This document shows positions 24,563-36,960 of a DNA stretch of 64,000 bases, piece by piece. The DNA is taken from assembly GCA_013365325.1 (NCBI GenBank), contig JABVXV010000051.1:238909-302908 (forward strand), in the 5' to 3' direction. The position numbers and the translations under genes are program-made. This DNA comes from Dipetalonema caudispina (Eukaryota > Nematoda > Chromadorea > Rhabditida > Onchocercidae). The notes beneath the pieces are model-generated. The model saw only the letters and a list, made by a program, of their open reading frames with translations. It searched no databases and had not been told where the DNA came from. The number at the start of each line of letters is the position of its first letter. The stretch's first letter is position 1.

Positions 24563-25393
24563 TTTTATGTTGTAAAACCGGATTCTTGGACACATCTGTT
24601 GCAACAAATGACAAAAAAAAAACCGGTTAATAATCAGTTTTTTCAAGTATTCGTAAAAAATTTCGTCAATGTCACAAATTGAGATTTATCCCATTTAGAT
24701 TTTACCAAACCCATGGATTGATCAATGTACGTTATTACTATTAATGAAAGCAAAACTTAATTGCCCCGAGTATAAATAGATTACTGATCGGTATCGCACC
24801 ATCTCAGAATTATTTTATGTATCGTTCACAAGTTTAGATTATTTATAGGCACAAAGGATGTATTTCTTGTTTTGGAGGGTTTGTTAAGTTGATTTTATTC
24901 TTAATTCTTTTCAGTATTCAAATATTTTCGTCATTATTCAGCCATTGCTGAAAATTGATTTCTGATCTGAAATAACGAATCATTGAGCTTTTGTACAGCA
25001 AATTTTTATGTTGTATACACAAACGAATAAAATCTTTTGATTTCGAAATTTACAACAAATTGTAATGTAAACTTTATTGTTCACATTGATGACATATCAC
25101 TGATAATATTGTTGGCTTCTCATATATAAATGGGCGCAAGAAGGATCCGATAATTTTTTAGACTGATTCACCAACCTCCGTCTGTCATCTCTTACTTTTC
25201 CCTTCGAATTAACTAATATTTTTCGCGAAGAATTGAATCCAATGGTAGTAATTCAAAGAGAAAAAAAATACCCAAAACTTTATTGTATGTGCAGTAAATG
25301 TCACCGTCATAGAATTATGCTTCATAAGACTTTGTGACAAATTGTATTTCTCTTCGTTTACTCAGTGACAACATTGATAATTAAAATTTGAAT

Positions 25394-26605
25394 ATGTTAC
25401 TAATAGTTATACAGTTAGGTATGGTTTTAAAGATTGCAATATTGGTCATTGTCATTCTGTGCTTCTGTGGTCAGGAAGGAATCGCCCGTGAAGGTAAAAT
25501 TCCTAAAAATTGTCAATTAAGAGAAATAAAATTACAAATAGGCGCAAATATTATGGATAAGTAAAAAGAGATTATATGATTTTCTTCGTCACACAGAAGT
25601 GATAACAATTTCGAATACTATAATATGCCAATAATCTTTCGGAGAACATCGGAAGGAAGAATATAAGAAATTGAATTTATACTCATTTAACGGTCATAGG
25701 ATTATAGGCTGAAAAATTGCGCTTTCCAAGGAATAACGCAGCATTTCCAATGATTCTGTTAGGGATTAAACGAATTCAATAAATAAGGCCTATATGATTT
25801 ACTTTTTTCAGTAGTATGTAAACCATTGGAAACAAGAGAAAATGGTTATATTGCATACAATGTGAATTCGAAGAATGGTAGATTACGTGGTCTCGGCAGC
25901 CATGCTTCCTTGGGATGTGGCCTACATTATCTTCTTGAGGGTACAAATGTCACCACATGTTGTCATGATGGTATATGGCGACCACCACTTGGTTATTCAT
26001 TTTTTAATTATTCAATTTCTGTCTTCGTAAACAGTGTTGGCATCATTTTATGTCTTTCTTTATTAAATTTCTATTTTATACAGAAAGTTGTTTATGTCAA
26101 TCACGGGAAAATTGTTTTATGTGATGTTTGAGCAGCTGCAAAATCAAGAATCCTCGAACGGAGCATTTTAATTCCCTTCAATTTTAGGTACCTGCAAATT
26201 GGACCCAAAAATTAATTCATCCTTTTGCAAGCCATATGCTATTCAAAAAATGCCATCATTGTATTACAGTCCAGTAAGTCTTTCTCTTCCTTTTATCATC
26301 GTTACTTGAGTTTACTTTCGATCTATGTGGGAAAATCGAAAAGTTTCGAGATATTATCACTGATCTGAGTTTATGCGAGAAAGAACCAAATTAGCAATGA
26401 TCACTTAACGGTCATCGTTAATTTGGTTGGATTATAATTTTTTTCATTTACTGCTAGGATTTTATATTTTCAGGACCAAAAGATACCCCTTGGTTCCACA
26501 GTAACCCTGCAATGTCCAGATGGACAACGTATTCTCGGTAATGCGAAATCTAAGTGTCAGAAAGGTATATGGAAGCCATTTTTGGGGATATGCATAAATG
26601 ATTAA
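25394..26605 (+). CDS. Secreted two-Sushi (CCP) domain protein, copy 1
   Basis: Four exons in phase (25394-25493, 25812-25991, 26188-26273, 26474-26605) give 165 residues. Exon 1 is a hydrophobic signal peptide (VLKIAILVIVILCFCG). The first Sushi module has C36, C69, C83 or C84, W89 and C96, ending in the usual WxPxLGxC form; the second has C107, C136, C150, W155 and C162, again ending WKPFLGIC. Four cysteines per module with a tryptophan between the third and fourth is the hallmark of the complement-control-protein fold. An extra cysteine sits next to the third one in module 1. An NVT sequon (79-81) may be glycosylated. No transmembrane segment follows, so the protein should be secreted. The start could be the second ATG at 25421, which also gives a good signal peptide. 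Binding partner unknown. Confidence 0.8.
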
Positions 26606-28370
26606 GTGATTGAAATTATTAATTCGTTTCAATTAATTAGTCGAAAATCCTCTGTTCACTTATTGTTGCATATTTAATCCCATAGAAGCTATTACATCTA
26701 CGAGAATTTCGTATTTGGATAAGACGGAAACACGTAATCAGCGCAGAATGAATCGTAGAATGATTGATTTGATGAGATTCTGTTAACTATTATTGCTTGA
26801 TTCGTTGATAAAACTATCGTGAATTATCGATTAAAACTTTTTCATATTGATTGATTTTACATGCATGGGAGAAAATGAAAGATGGGATAAATTTTGTGAT
26901 TGATTCTGTTTCTTTTGTGTGAAATTACAAAGAGTACCATCAATGATTGGTTTCGGTTACTGTAAGTCTAACAAATATTTATGGAACTTTTCCATTCGAT
27001 TCATACTTTTTGCATTTGAATGATGCAATAACTGAAAGTTTCATCGATGAAATCCACTCCATTTGAACAAATTTTAGTTGTTTAATGAAAATGTCATCAT
27101 CTCAGTGGCGCAACATCCATGTGTCAAAGTTCGATTGATCATCCATTTCATCCATCTGATAACATTTCATTGAAATTAATTAGTTTAACTACCAATGATT
27201 TTTCTATGCTTTAGTGAGCGAAATGTAACGATTTGTGTAGTTTAAATAAAAGGACTGATTTTCAATCATTTATGATAATCAACTGCTACTTTGACCCACA
27301 AGGATGACAGCATTTGCAAAGTTTCGATTATTGGTAGGTAAACGACATCATTACAATATTTGTTAATAAATGATAGCATTTTATCATTTACAAAGATTGT
27401 TATGACAAAGTGATTCGTATAGTGTTTAATAATAATATACTTATTAATATTTATAACAGGGAGATTACTAAACTTTATTCCATTCGTTAATATGACATTA
27501 TTAATAAAAGATATTCTCAAGAATTAGAATAGTAAGCTTATAAATCTTTGCTAATAGTAATTAAATTATGACGAATGAAATTGCGAACAAAAAGATAAAA
27601 TGATAAAATAATTAAATAATGAAACAAAATAAGCAATACAACAGGAAATTAATTGATAAGTGAAGTGATATGGACCAATTATTAGAAAGCTTATAAATCT
27701 TTGCTAATTGTAATTGAATCATGACTAATGAAATTGCGAACAAAAAGATAAAATGATAATGTAATTAAATAATGAAACAAAATAAGCAGTCCAACAGGAA
27801 ATTAATTAATAAGTGAAATAGACCAATTTAAAAACACATGTATTATATAAATATACATTAATATCTGAAACAAATCCTGTCATTCATCTACTTCAGAATT
27901 ATATGACGCAAAAACATGAGAACCGGTTGTATCTGATTTATTCGTTGTATTTTGGATAAAGAGTAGGCATTATACTTTCATATGTTGCAAATATACATTT
28001 AATTCTTTGATAAATGGCGGATACATTTTGTTACAGTCATATGATGAAAAAGTAATTTATGAAATTTTCGGTTTTATTATTATTGAAATTACTTGATTAC
28101 TTAATTATATGATTTTTTTATTCTTGTTTTTAAAATTATTAATCATTACTTATCTTTCTCGCCATTCATACTTTGTTTCATTTCAGATTGCTATGATAAT
28201 AATTTAATAATGTTTGAAAAAAGTTATTCAATGATTATTTCTAATTTCGTATAAAAAAAGTAAATCTTTTGATATTAATCAAGCATGACAAATAAAGTCA
28301 ACTGATAAACGATAATTTTGTTTATCTTATCAGAAAAGCATTCTTTAGGTTGTGACAAAAATCCATCAAG
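26606..28370. other. Spacer 3' of Sushi gene copy 1
   Basis: No supported gene. A minus-strand open frame at 27266-27520 is probably non-coding. About 40 bases of it (27331 onwards) are clearly related to 38261 onwards, but the longer open frame there is read in a different phase. Confidence 0.45.
27534..27826. repeat. Two-unit tandem repeat, about 153 bases per unit
   Basis: Unit A starts at AAGCTTATAAATC (27534) and unit B repeats it with roughly one change in ten bases from 27687. Duplicate copy 2 holds only unit A, followed directly by sequence resembling what lies after unit B here. The tandem repeat therefore marks the right boundary of the large duplication. Confidence 0.85.
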
Positions 28371-29666
28371 ATGATTTTTTATATCATATTAGCAAATGCG
28401 CTATTGGTAAATGCTATTTTTCCTTTCAGAGGTTGGTATTTGTTGAATATTCTGAAATTATATAATATTATTCACAAATAACTTAGCTTCTTCGGTTAAT
28501 TACTTTCCATTCCAACTTTTTCAATATTATTCTTGAAACTTGGCCAATTATTTTATCTTATATACCTTTTGAAGTCAAGTTTCTCGACATTGAAATACTA
28601 AATTGATAAAGCTGAATAATTTCCAAATTTCCCGTCGTAAGTTTTGTTAGTACATGATGCGTCTATTAATCTAAAATTTGAGAAATTATCCAACTTCAGC
28701 GATCTCATTATTATTTTAAGCTTGCTTAAGCAATATATGGTAACAATAAACGCTGACTCCTTAAACTTCATAATCAGTGCCTTTGAAAAATGAAAAAATA
28801 TAGAACATTTCATGAAACTGAAAAATATTCGCTTGTTTTCTTCTTACGATAGCATAAGTTCAGTGCTAGTAACTAACTAATCATTACCTTTTTTTTATTG
28901 ATACTATAGAAGGATTAAATAGAATATAATAGTTCTACAGGTCTTAAATTAATAATTCAATTTTGATAACTTTCAGATCATTTTAATTCAAGACAACTCG
29001 CGGGTTGATCTTAAATACTAAATTACCACGTAATGATATCATTTCTAACCTTTTCGTTTTTTTTTTTTTTATATCTTTAACTTCAAACATTTTAGAGGAA
29101 TGCGCTTTCTTCCGAAGAAGCACTGCGCCATGTTCGCCACCCAAACTACCAATTCCATATATTGCTTATCAACCGGTAGTAATCTTATCGTTTTAAAAAG
29201 AATATAATTTGAGCCTATAAGGCTTCATTATCTGCCACTTTTCATTAATTAAATTTTACATTTCAAAGCTATTTTCTGTAACAGGTAATTTAGTCACACA
29301 TATTTGCACTGTATTAAGTTGAAAATCGCCTTGCAATTTAAAATTTACATAAGATAAATATGAAATAATTTTAAAACAAATGAAAGAACAATGAAAAAAT
29401 CGATTTAAAAATTTGAAGATAAAAGTGAGGAGAAAAAATTCAATTGTCATCAAAGATATTGATTGATTAACAAAGATAATAAACATTGCAATATTTCATT
29501 ATAGGAATTGATCAATATGAATGCTTTAAAATATCCACATGGGACAATCGCAATGCTTATATGCCCAGCTAATCATTACTTGGAAGTAGAAGGTAGTCGT
29601 TGGCGAGTTTGCAGAAATGGAACTTGGAGTGGATCATTTGGGCGATGCAAACCATTAGGGACATAA
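28371..29666 (+). CDS. Secreted single-Sushi protein, paralogue of the duplicated gene
   Basis: Three exons in phase (28371-28431, 29096-29175, 29505-29666) encode 100 residues. The first exon is a short signal peptide (MIFYIILANALLVNA). The other two match the last two exons of the neighbouring two-Sushi gene in length, phase and cysteine placement. After an extra C23, the Sushi cysteines are C33, C67, C83 and C95, with W88 in NGTWSGSFGRC. The exon that carries the first Sushi module in the duplicated genes is absent. One NGT sequon is present. It lies between the two duplicated copies, in the same orientation. Secreted protein of unknown partner. Confidence 0.75.
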
Positions 29667-30481
29667 ATGAAGCCTGATCTATTTGTGATATATTCAAATT
29701 AATCATTTTATTAATTTTCATGCACTTTTTTTTTGATTTTACCAATAAAATGTATCGGTTATGGATCAATCGATTATTTCATAAATTCTTTTTGCACGAA
29801 ATAAGTAGTAGGAATTGTATTGTGTAAGATATAGAATGGATCAAATATTGGCAGATTTTAAAATTTATTACCAGTAGGGTAGCAATTTAATTAGTACTAA
29901 ATTATAATAATTGATCATTTGACCTGTCATTAAATACTGTACAAAAAAAAAAGTAGAAAGTGAAGGATCATGAATTGTTAGCCTATTTCTTTGCATAACT
30001 ATGTTGAAGCTATTTTTTATTAAATTTGTTCTTTTTTGCTATGCTTATTAAAAATAGCTGAATAATGTTGTTTTACAGTACTGTAAAAACTGAAAGTTAT
30101 TTGAATTTTAACCTGGGGTAGAATACGTAATTCTTCTATAATTCATCATAATTTTTGTTGTATTATGTTGACATAAGCTTTTGAATACAGCAAAAATACA
30201 ATCTGTTTCATTAATGAGATACAATTTATTTTGGTGACATATCTTTCTGTACAATGCGTTGGAAATTTTTAAAATATTTAGCATTTAAATTTGAACTACT
30301 TCAATTGGCTTAAAAACAAAACTGACTCTGCGAATAAATATGGTATTTAACAATAATTATATAGTTATTAAATATGATTACTACTGTAGTTGATTTCTAT
30401 TTCAGTTCATTTGTTGCTATCATCAAATTCATACATTTAGCAATAAATTTCAAGAATAAAAAATTAGATCAAGCAATTATA
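29667..30481. other. Spacer between the single-Sushi gene and the ZUP1-like gene
   Basis: Contains the 3' ends of two converging genes and AT-rich filler; nothing else seen. Confidence 0.5.
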
Positions 30482-32984
30482 CTACCAATACTCATCTGTA
30501 AAATAATTCGTATTGAAACATTGGATGGATGAAAGCGAAAATCGATTAAAACCAATTTGAGTAATTTTATTGCAATTATATTCTTCCAAAGTTCTTACGG
30601 TTCTTCGAGTAACGACCATTTGAAATAACTCATGCCGTTTTAATATATCCAGTGTTTTTTTCAATTCCACAAATATTGCATTTCCATTATTCTTCAGATT
30701 ATCAAGAAAAAGTCTCAGATCAATCATCGGATCGAATATCAATGGAATTTTTTTACCAAAACGTACCGCAATACCAATCACGGAAACACTGTGTCCTGAA
30801 AAAAGGAGAAACTTTCGATGACTATTTCAAATACGATAAATTATTAATGTTTACTGTCACATAAATTATCAATTAATATAAAGTATTAAAATAAGACAAT
30901 AACATTTTCAACAAATTTCTAAAACATAACTGTATATTATGGCAAGATTAAACTAAATGATTAAATCAACGGATAAATCTTAAGGGTTGATTTTAACGAT
31001 AAAATCATTACTCTTTATATTTCAATCATCTCATACTGCAAATAATTGCATGGATCATATGAATTTATTAAATATCATCAATTATATTTGTTTACAACTT
31101 GTTTTGTTTATGGATAAAAGCTTCTAACAAAAATATACCTTTGTATTGGAGAAATATTGGAAATGAAGGTTTCTTTAGTTTATAATAGTTGTAAACAAAG
31201 TCATTGAAAATTTCATCATTTATTCCTTTTGAACTGTTATCTCTAATATTTACATCAATAGTATGCGCCAAAATACCGCGGTACTGCAATACTAAATGAT
31301 TTACGAACGTGTTGTCATAAATGGCAAGCGTACGTGTGCGAAATGTAGTGAATAATGCTATACAATAATAAAGATTATAAAATAATCTCGAGGCTGTATA
31401 TTATAATTAAAATAATTAACACCTGTTTTGGAAAAAATAAATGAATATGAAGAGGTAAAGGTTCTAAGAGATAATTTGATAGGATTAACTAAATTATAGG
31501 TTATGAGGGTACCGTGTGAGGGAATCCCGAAGAAGCAATCTAGGATTGGTAACTGTTCAAACAGTTACGTTCAATTCAACCGTAATGGTTTAACCACCTA
31601 ATTTTAATTAGTTAACTAAATTAACAAAAATCTTCTAGGTTATCGTTTTTTGAGACTTTAAAATATTGCACTATCTAACATTTAGGAATAAATTTTATAA
31701 TTCGAAAATGATGACAACGAGAAAAATTTCTTAAAGGAAAATGAAAAAGTGAACTGTAACAATAACATACCCCTAAAAAAGTGGTAACTTCAACACATCC
31801 AAGCCATTCATAAGAGCCTAGCAAAGTTGTATTTAATTCTCGGATAAATCCATCATCCCAAGCCAATTCAATATCACGCTGAATCTCAATAAAATGTGGC
31901 ATACGGTTAATTTTGCTTCGTTGTGCAATATTCCGATAATGACGAAGAGTTTCCGTAAGAATTTGTAAATTACGATAACCGCAACCAAAAGTTATATCCC
32001 AATTGCGTTGTGGAAAGAATACCAATTTTCGGGCTACAAATATTTCACCCATACCGATTAATCCTCGAAGCAAATGTTCAATCTCTTCACCCAAATCATA
32101 TCCTGGCTGGAATTATTTCCTTTTTCTATTAAATTAGTGGTAATATTATTATAATTAATATGATAAAATGTTATTCTTTTTATGCAATTGTCATCTTTTT
32201 TTGTAGATAAACGATATTATTTGGTTGTAAAAAACACTATTTGTTACAAACAATTGACATTGTTTATTTCGTATTTTCATGTATTTATGTATTATTGTTA
32301 TTATTTATTGCATATATTTAATATAGTTCTGTTGATAATTGTTTAACAGCTGATATTGGAAAGCTTTTCAAATGATAGATAAAAGAATATATTAGAATTA
32401 ATAAATTATACATAAACATTTTAACATTCAATTATGTTTTTGTTTAAAATATTTCAAGTCAAACATACGTGATTTAATTCTAAGCCATATTCATCTGACC
32501 AAAATTGTAAACATTCCAAACGATCATATTTCTTTACCCATTCAAAATTCGATTCATTTGTAATCGGTTGATCTAATGGATGAATTTCAGGCCATCTTGA
32601 ATATTGCGATGTTGCATTTCCGATCGATTCGTCATCGTCAGGTTGCGCTAACAGTTTTACTAAGTTATTATCAGGTTGCGCTAAGTGTCCTACCAAGTCA
32701 TCATCAGTTTCCGTTGACTGTTCCACCAAGTCATCATCAGATTGCTCCATGTGTTCAACCAAATGGGCTGTTAGTGAGTTAACATTTTCACAAATGCAAC
32801 ATGTAATTAAATCATTTAAATTATGAAAATTCTGTAAATGATCCAGTAATTGCGGTAATGTCATTAGGTAGCCACAGCATCGACCCATTAGTGGTACCAT
32901 TTTTTGATTTCGTATCTTTTTCTTCCAATCTTGTCGGGAATAAATATTAGTTCGAACATAAATGAGTGTTCTGAAATTGTTCAT
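30482..32984 (-). CDS. ZUP1/ZUFSP-like K63-ubiquitin protease (peptidase C78)
   Basis: Minus-strand exons are 32984-32469, 32106-31771, about 31357-31139 and 30795-30482, giving roughly 460 residues (human ZUP1 is 578). The N-terminal exon has two C2H2-like fingers (GRCCGYLMTLPQLLDHLQNFH; CCICENVNSLTAHLVEH), then an acidic repeat. The catalytic part shows DITFGCGYRNLQIL with the nucleophile C214, the conserved GSYEWLGCVEV, YKGHSVSVIG with the histidine and PLIFDP with the aspartate: the C78 Cys-His-Asp set. The CGYRN form plus zinc fingers points to ZUP1 (a deubiquitinase specific for K63 chains, active in genome-stress responses) rather than UFSP1/2. One problem: exon 2 ends in phase 0 at GGG/GTATGT while exon 3 after GTATAG is open in phase 1. 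A donor seven bases on (TAT/GTTATT) would fix this. The true start may be the later MVPLMG if TTTCAG at 32971-32976 is a leader acceptor. Confidence 0.8.
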
Positions 32985-34227
32985 AATTGATCAAGTTTAT
33001 TATCACGCATAAAAATTGTTATCACAATTTGTTTGTCACTTTTTTCCTCGTGAATTTAAGATAAATAAAAATTGAAACACTGAAAGCAGTTGCAGGAAAC
33101 CAGCATAACTCAATAATGCATCAGTGCAATATTTGCAATATTACTCCTGCATGCATACTTTCATTTAATATGTTCGACATAACAATTCAAAATATAAGTT
33201 TAACTTAGAAAGTACATCAAACGATCTGCAAACAATGAACTTAATCAAAAAAAAAAAAAAAAAAAACAGTAAATGTGCGTTGCAGTAAATTTCCATATTT
33301 TAATTTGGCCAAGTACCAAAATATGATAGAGTGATGTTTGGCCAATGAAAAAATTTAATCTCATTTCACTTCAATGATTATTCTATTTTTTAAACCTTTC
33401 TCATTTTTTTGAAGTTCTTACGTTTAGCATTTAACGATAACATTGCTGTTAACCATTTATTACGGATTGACGTTAGCAATTTGAAACACTTTTGATGTTC
33501 AAGTAGTTTGTCACTTCTACAGGTAACTGTGTATTACTGTGTCAATCCTTATCACGTTTTACGTCATTTGAAGTCTTAAACGTCTTAATGAATATTTTGC
33601 AAAAAGTCTAGTTGGGACAATGACAAATAACAAGCATATTTAATGATCTCTATTGGAATGCCAAAAAGAAACACGTCAAATATTACTTACTAATTCCACG
33701 TTTCATTCCAGAAAAAATTCCGGTAAAGGTTGTAACATTGCAATCCATAAAAAAATGTCAACCATCCCTCTGCTAAGAAAAAAACACTAATACAACAATT
33801 AGCAATGATGCAGTATTATTAAATGTATATTGCATATGCTTACAGTATACACGACAAATTTGCATATTTTGATAAGTTATTATTTGCATTTATCCTATTC
33901 CTATTTCAAATATCATATTTCTTCATTAAACAATAATTTAGTAGCCTATTTTCAATTAAATATTTCGCTAGCATAGTTTTAATATCATTCGCGAAACAAA
34001 TTTTAGTTTTTGCTTTTTTTCAAAGTAACTAACTTACATTGCGATCAAACAAATATTCAAAATAATAGAACGATTAAATGGCGAAACTTTTTATTTATTA
34101 TATAAAAAATGTTTGGTATACATCAAGTTATCGGTAGAAATCCAGTAACTTGTCCAGATAAGCAAATGTTTCAATTATCATAGAAAAAGTATTACTTAAC
34201 TCGATTATATACTTTTATACATACAGT
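32985..34227. other. Spacer upstream of the ZUP1-like gene
   Basis: AT-rich, with a poly-A tract near 33247-33266. No supported exon on either strand. Confidence 0.5.
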
Positions 34228-34491
34228 ATGGAATTATCATCAAATTTAATTTTAGTAATTTTATTCTTCTTGATTAATGTAATAATTAAATTGATGAATA
34301 ACCAACTTTATCCAAAGAACCAAGCGCATTTCACGTTTTTCCGTCAGAGACATTTTACTTTATTCGCGCATAATATTCCCTCGGCTACATATGTCTATTT
34401 GTATCTGTTTACTTTACGCCAAATCGATCAATTGATAATACTTCTCCAAAAAGCTTTGGACAAATTTATTCTGCACAGTGGAAAGGAATAA
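34228..34491 (+). CDS. Weak candidate: 87-residue open frame with signal-like start
   Basis: A single open frame starts with a true ATG and a hydrophobic stretch (ELSSNLILVILFFLINVIIK) followed by a polar region. It lies 200 bases before duplicated copy 2 and upstream of the stranded Sushi-like exon, so it might be the first exon of that remnant. No conserved motif is visible and AT-rich sequence makes such frames by chance. Confidence 0.2.
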   Translation: MELSSNLILVILFFLINVIIKLMNNQLYPKNQAHFTFFRQRHFTLFAHNIPSATYVYLYLFTLRQIDQLIILLQKALDKFILHSGKE

Positions 34492-34850
34492 TCAGTGGAC
34501 AGTACCACCGATAGCATTTTTTATAGTTGTTAGCATTTTGATATCATTTCTTTCAGATGTTACTTCGAAAGATTAAATTTGTTTTGGAATAGTACTTGTG
34601 ATATTACACTAATCGCCACTATATACGTATTCTGATGTTCGAAGCTTTCCAAATATCAGATTCAGAGAGCTTCAGTTTGACCCTTAATTTGATATTCACG
34701 ATCTTAAATATTACTACTTCATTTTGTTTAGAATTATGTAAAAGGTTATTTGAACATTTTTATCTGTCAATTTTATTTGTAACTAATCATTTATTTCGTC
34801 ATCAGATTAAAACAAATTGACGAAACGTCGACAATATCCGCGGATTACAG

Positions 34851-34917
34851 CTGCAAATTAGAAATGGATGAAAACGCTACTCTAAACTGTACCGCTGTTT
34901 ATGAAAGCAGCAGTTAA
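34851..34917 (+). pseudogene. Stranded Sushi-like terminal exon, copy 2
   Basis: Identical to 24496-24562: acceptor, two cysteines in Sushi-like spacing, then a stop, without the second half of the domain. See copy 1 for the reading. Confidence 0.3.
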
Positions 34918-35748
34918 TTTTATGTTGTAAAACCGGATTCTTGGACACATCTGTTGCAACAAATGACAAAAAAAAAACCGGTTAATAATCAGTTTTTTCA
35001 AGTATTCGTAAAAAATTTCGTCAATGTCACAAATTGAGATTTATCCCATTTAGATTTTACCAAACCCATGGATTGATCAATGTACGTTATTACTATTAAT
35101 GAAAGCAAAACTTAATTGCCCCGAGTATAAATAGATTACTGATCGGTATCGCACCATCTCAGAATTATTTTATGTATCGTTCACAAGTTTAGATTATTTA
35201 TAGGCACAAAGGATGTATTTCTTGTTTTGGAGGGTTTGTTAAGTTGATTTTATTCTTAATTCTTTTCAGTATTCAAATATTTTCGTCATTATTCAGCCAT
35301 TGCTGAAAATTGATTTCTGATCTGAAATAACGAATCATTGAGCTTTTGTACAGCAAATTTTTATGTTGTATACACAAACGAATAAAATCTTTTGATTTCG
35401 AAATTTACAACAAATTGTAATGTAAACTTTATTGTTCACATTGATGACATATCACTGATAATATTGTTGGCTTCTCATATATAAATGGGCGCAAGAAGGA
35501 TCCGATAATTTTTTAGACTGATTCACCAACCTCCGTCTGTCATCTCTTACTTTTCCCTTCGAATTAACTAATATTTTTCGCGAAGAATTGAATCCAATGG
35601 TAGTAATTCAAAGAGAAAAAAAATACCCAAAACTTTATTGTATGTGCAGTAAATGTCACCGTCATAGAATTATGCTTCATAAGACTTTGTGACAAATTGT
35701 ATTTCTCTTCGTTTACTCAGTGACAACATTGATAATTAAAATTTGAAT

Positions 35749-36960
35749 ATGTTACTAATAGTTATACAGTTAGGTATGGTTTTAAAGATTGCAATATTGG
35801 TCATTGTCATTCTGTGCTTCTGTGGTCAGGAAGGAATCGCCCGTGAAGGTAAAATTCCTAAAAATTGTCAATTAAGAGAAATAAAATTACAAATAGGCGC
35901 AAATATTATGGATAAGTAAAAAGAGATTATATGATTTTCTTCGTCACACAGAAGTGATAACAATTTCGAATACTATAATATGCCAATAATCTTTCGGAGA
36001 ACATCGGAAGGAAGAATATAAGAAATTGAATTTATACTCATTTAACGGTCATAGGATTATAGGCTGAAAAATTGCGCTTTCCAAGGAATAACGCAGCATT
36101 TCCAATGATTCTGTTAGGGATTAAACGAATTCAATAAATAAGGCCTATATGATTTACTTTTTTCAGTAGTATGTAAACCATTGGAAACAAGAGAAAATGG
36201 TTATATTGCATACAATGTGAATTCGAAGAATGGTAGATTACGTGGTCTCGGCAGCCATGCTTCCTTGGGATGTGGCCTACATTATCTTCTTGAGGGTACA
36301 AATGTCACCACATGTTGTCATGATGGTATATGGCGACCACCACTTGGTTATTCATTTTTTAATTATTCAATTTCTGTCTTCGTAAACAGTGTTGGCATCA
36401 TTTTATGTCTTTCTTTATTAAATTTCTATTTTATACAGAAAGTTGTTTATGTCAATCACGGGAAAATTGTTTTATGTGATGTTTGAGCAGCTGCAAAATC
36501 AAGAATCCTCGAACGGAGCATTTTAATTCCCTTCAATTTTAGGTACCTGCAAATTGGACCCAAAAATTAATTCATCCTTTTGCAAGCCATATGCTATTCA
36601 AAAAATGCCATCATTGTATTACAGTCCAGTAAGTCTTTCTCTTCCTTTTATCATCGTTACTTGAGTTTACTTTCGATCTATGTGGGAAAATCGAAAAGTT
36701 TCGAGATATTATCACTGATCTGAGTTTATGCGAGAAAGAACCAAATTAGCAATGATCACTTAACGGTCATCGTTAATTTGGTTGGATTATAATTTTTTTC
36801 ATTTACTGCTAGGATTTTATATTTTCAGGACCAAAAGATACCCCTTGGTTCCACAGTAACCCTGCAATGTCCAGATGGACAACGTATTCTCGGTAATGCG
36901 AAATCTAAGTGTCAGAAAGGTATATGGAAGCCATTTTTGGGGATATGCATAAATGATTAA
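35749..36960 (+). CDS. Secreted two-Sushi (CCP) domain protein, copy 2
   Basis: Exons 35749-35848, 36167-36346, 36543-36628 and 36829-36960 correspond to copy 1 shifted by 10,355 bases, and the coding sequence appears identical (165 residues, signal peptide, two Sushi modules). Splice sites, start and stop are intact, so both copies should be functional if the duplication is real. Identity extending through introns and flanks argues for a very recent duplication, gene conversion or an assembly artefact rather than selection on the protein alone. Confidence 0.8.

Larger units (their letters stand above)
24340..27682. repeat. Segmental duplication, copy 1 (3.34 kb direct repeat)
   Basis: This segment recurs in the same orientation at 34695-38037, offset by exactly 10,355 bases. 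Reading the two in parallel I noticed a single substitution near the left end (G at 24352, A at 34707). It contains a whole two-Sushi gene plus flanks. The match ends on the left at the sequence TTCACGATCTT and on the right at GGACCAATTAT. Confidence 0.95.

Noticed and set aside
27266..27520. 84-residue minus-strand open frame in both duplicates
   Set aside because: Copied in 37621-37875 only because the whole segment is duplicated. AT-rich composition, no conserved motif, and the related DNA at 38261 is open in a different frame.
31505..31600. Possible tRNA or spliced-leader RNA gene in the GC-richer intron patch
   Set aside because: No cloverleaf, no B-box GGTTCGAATCC and no nematode SL1 sequence were found.
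32576..32782. Plus-strand open frame with repeated HHQ/VLPS units
   Set aside because: It is the antisense shadow of the acidic repeat in the ZUP1-like exon.
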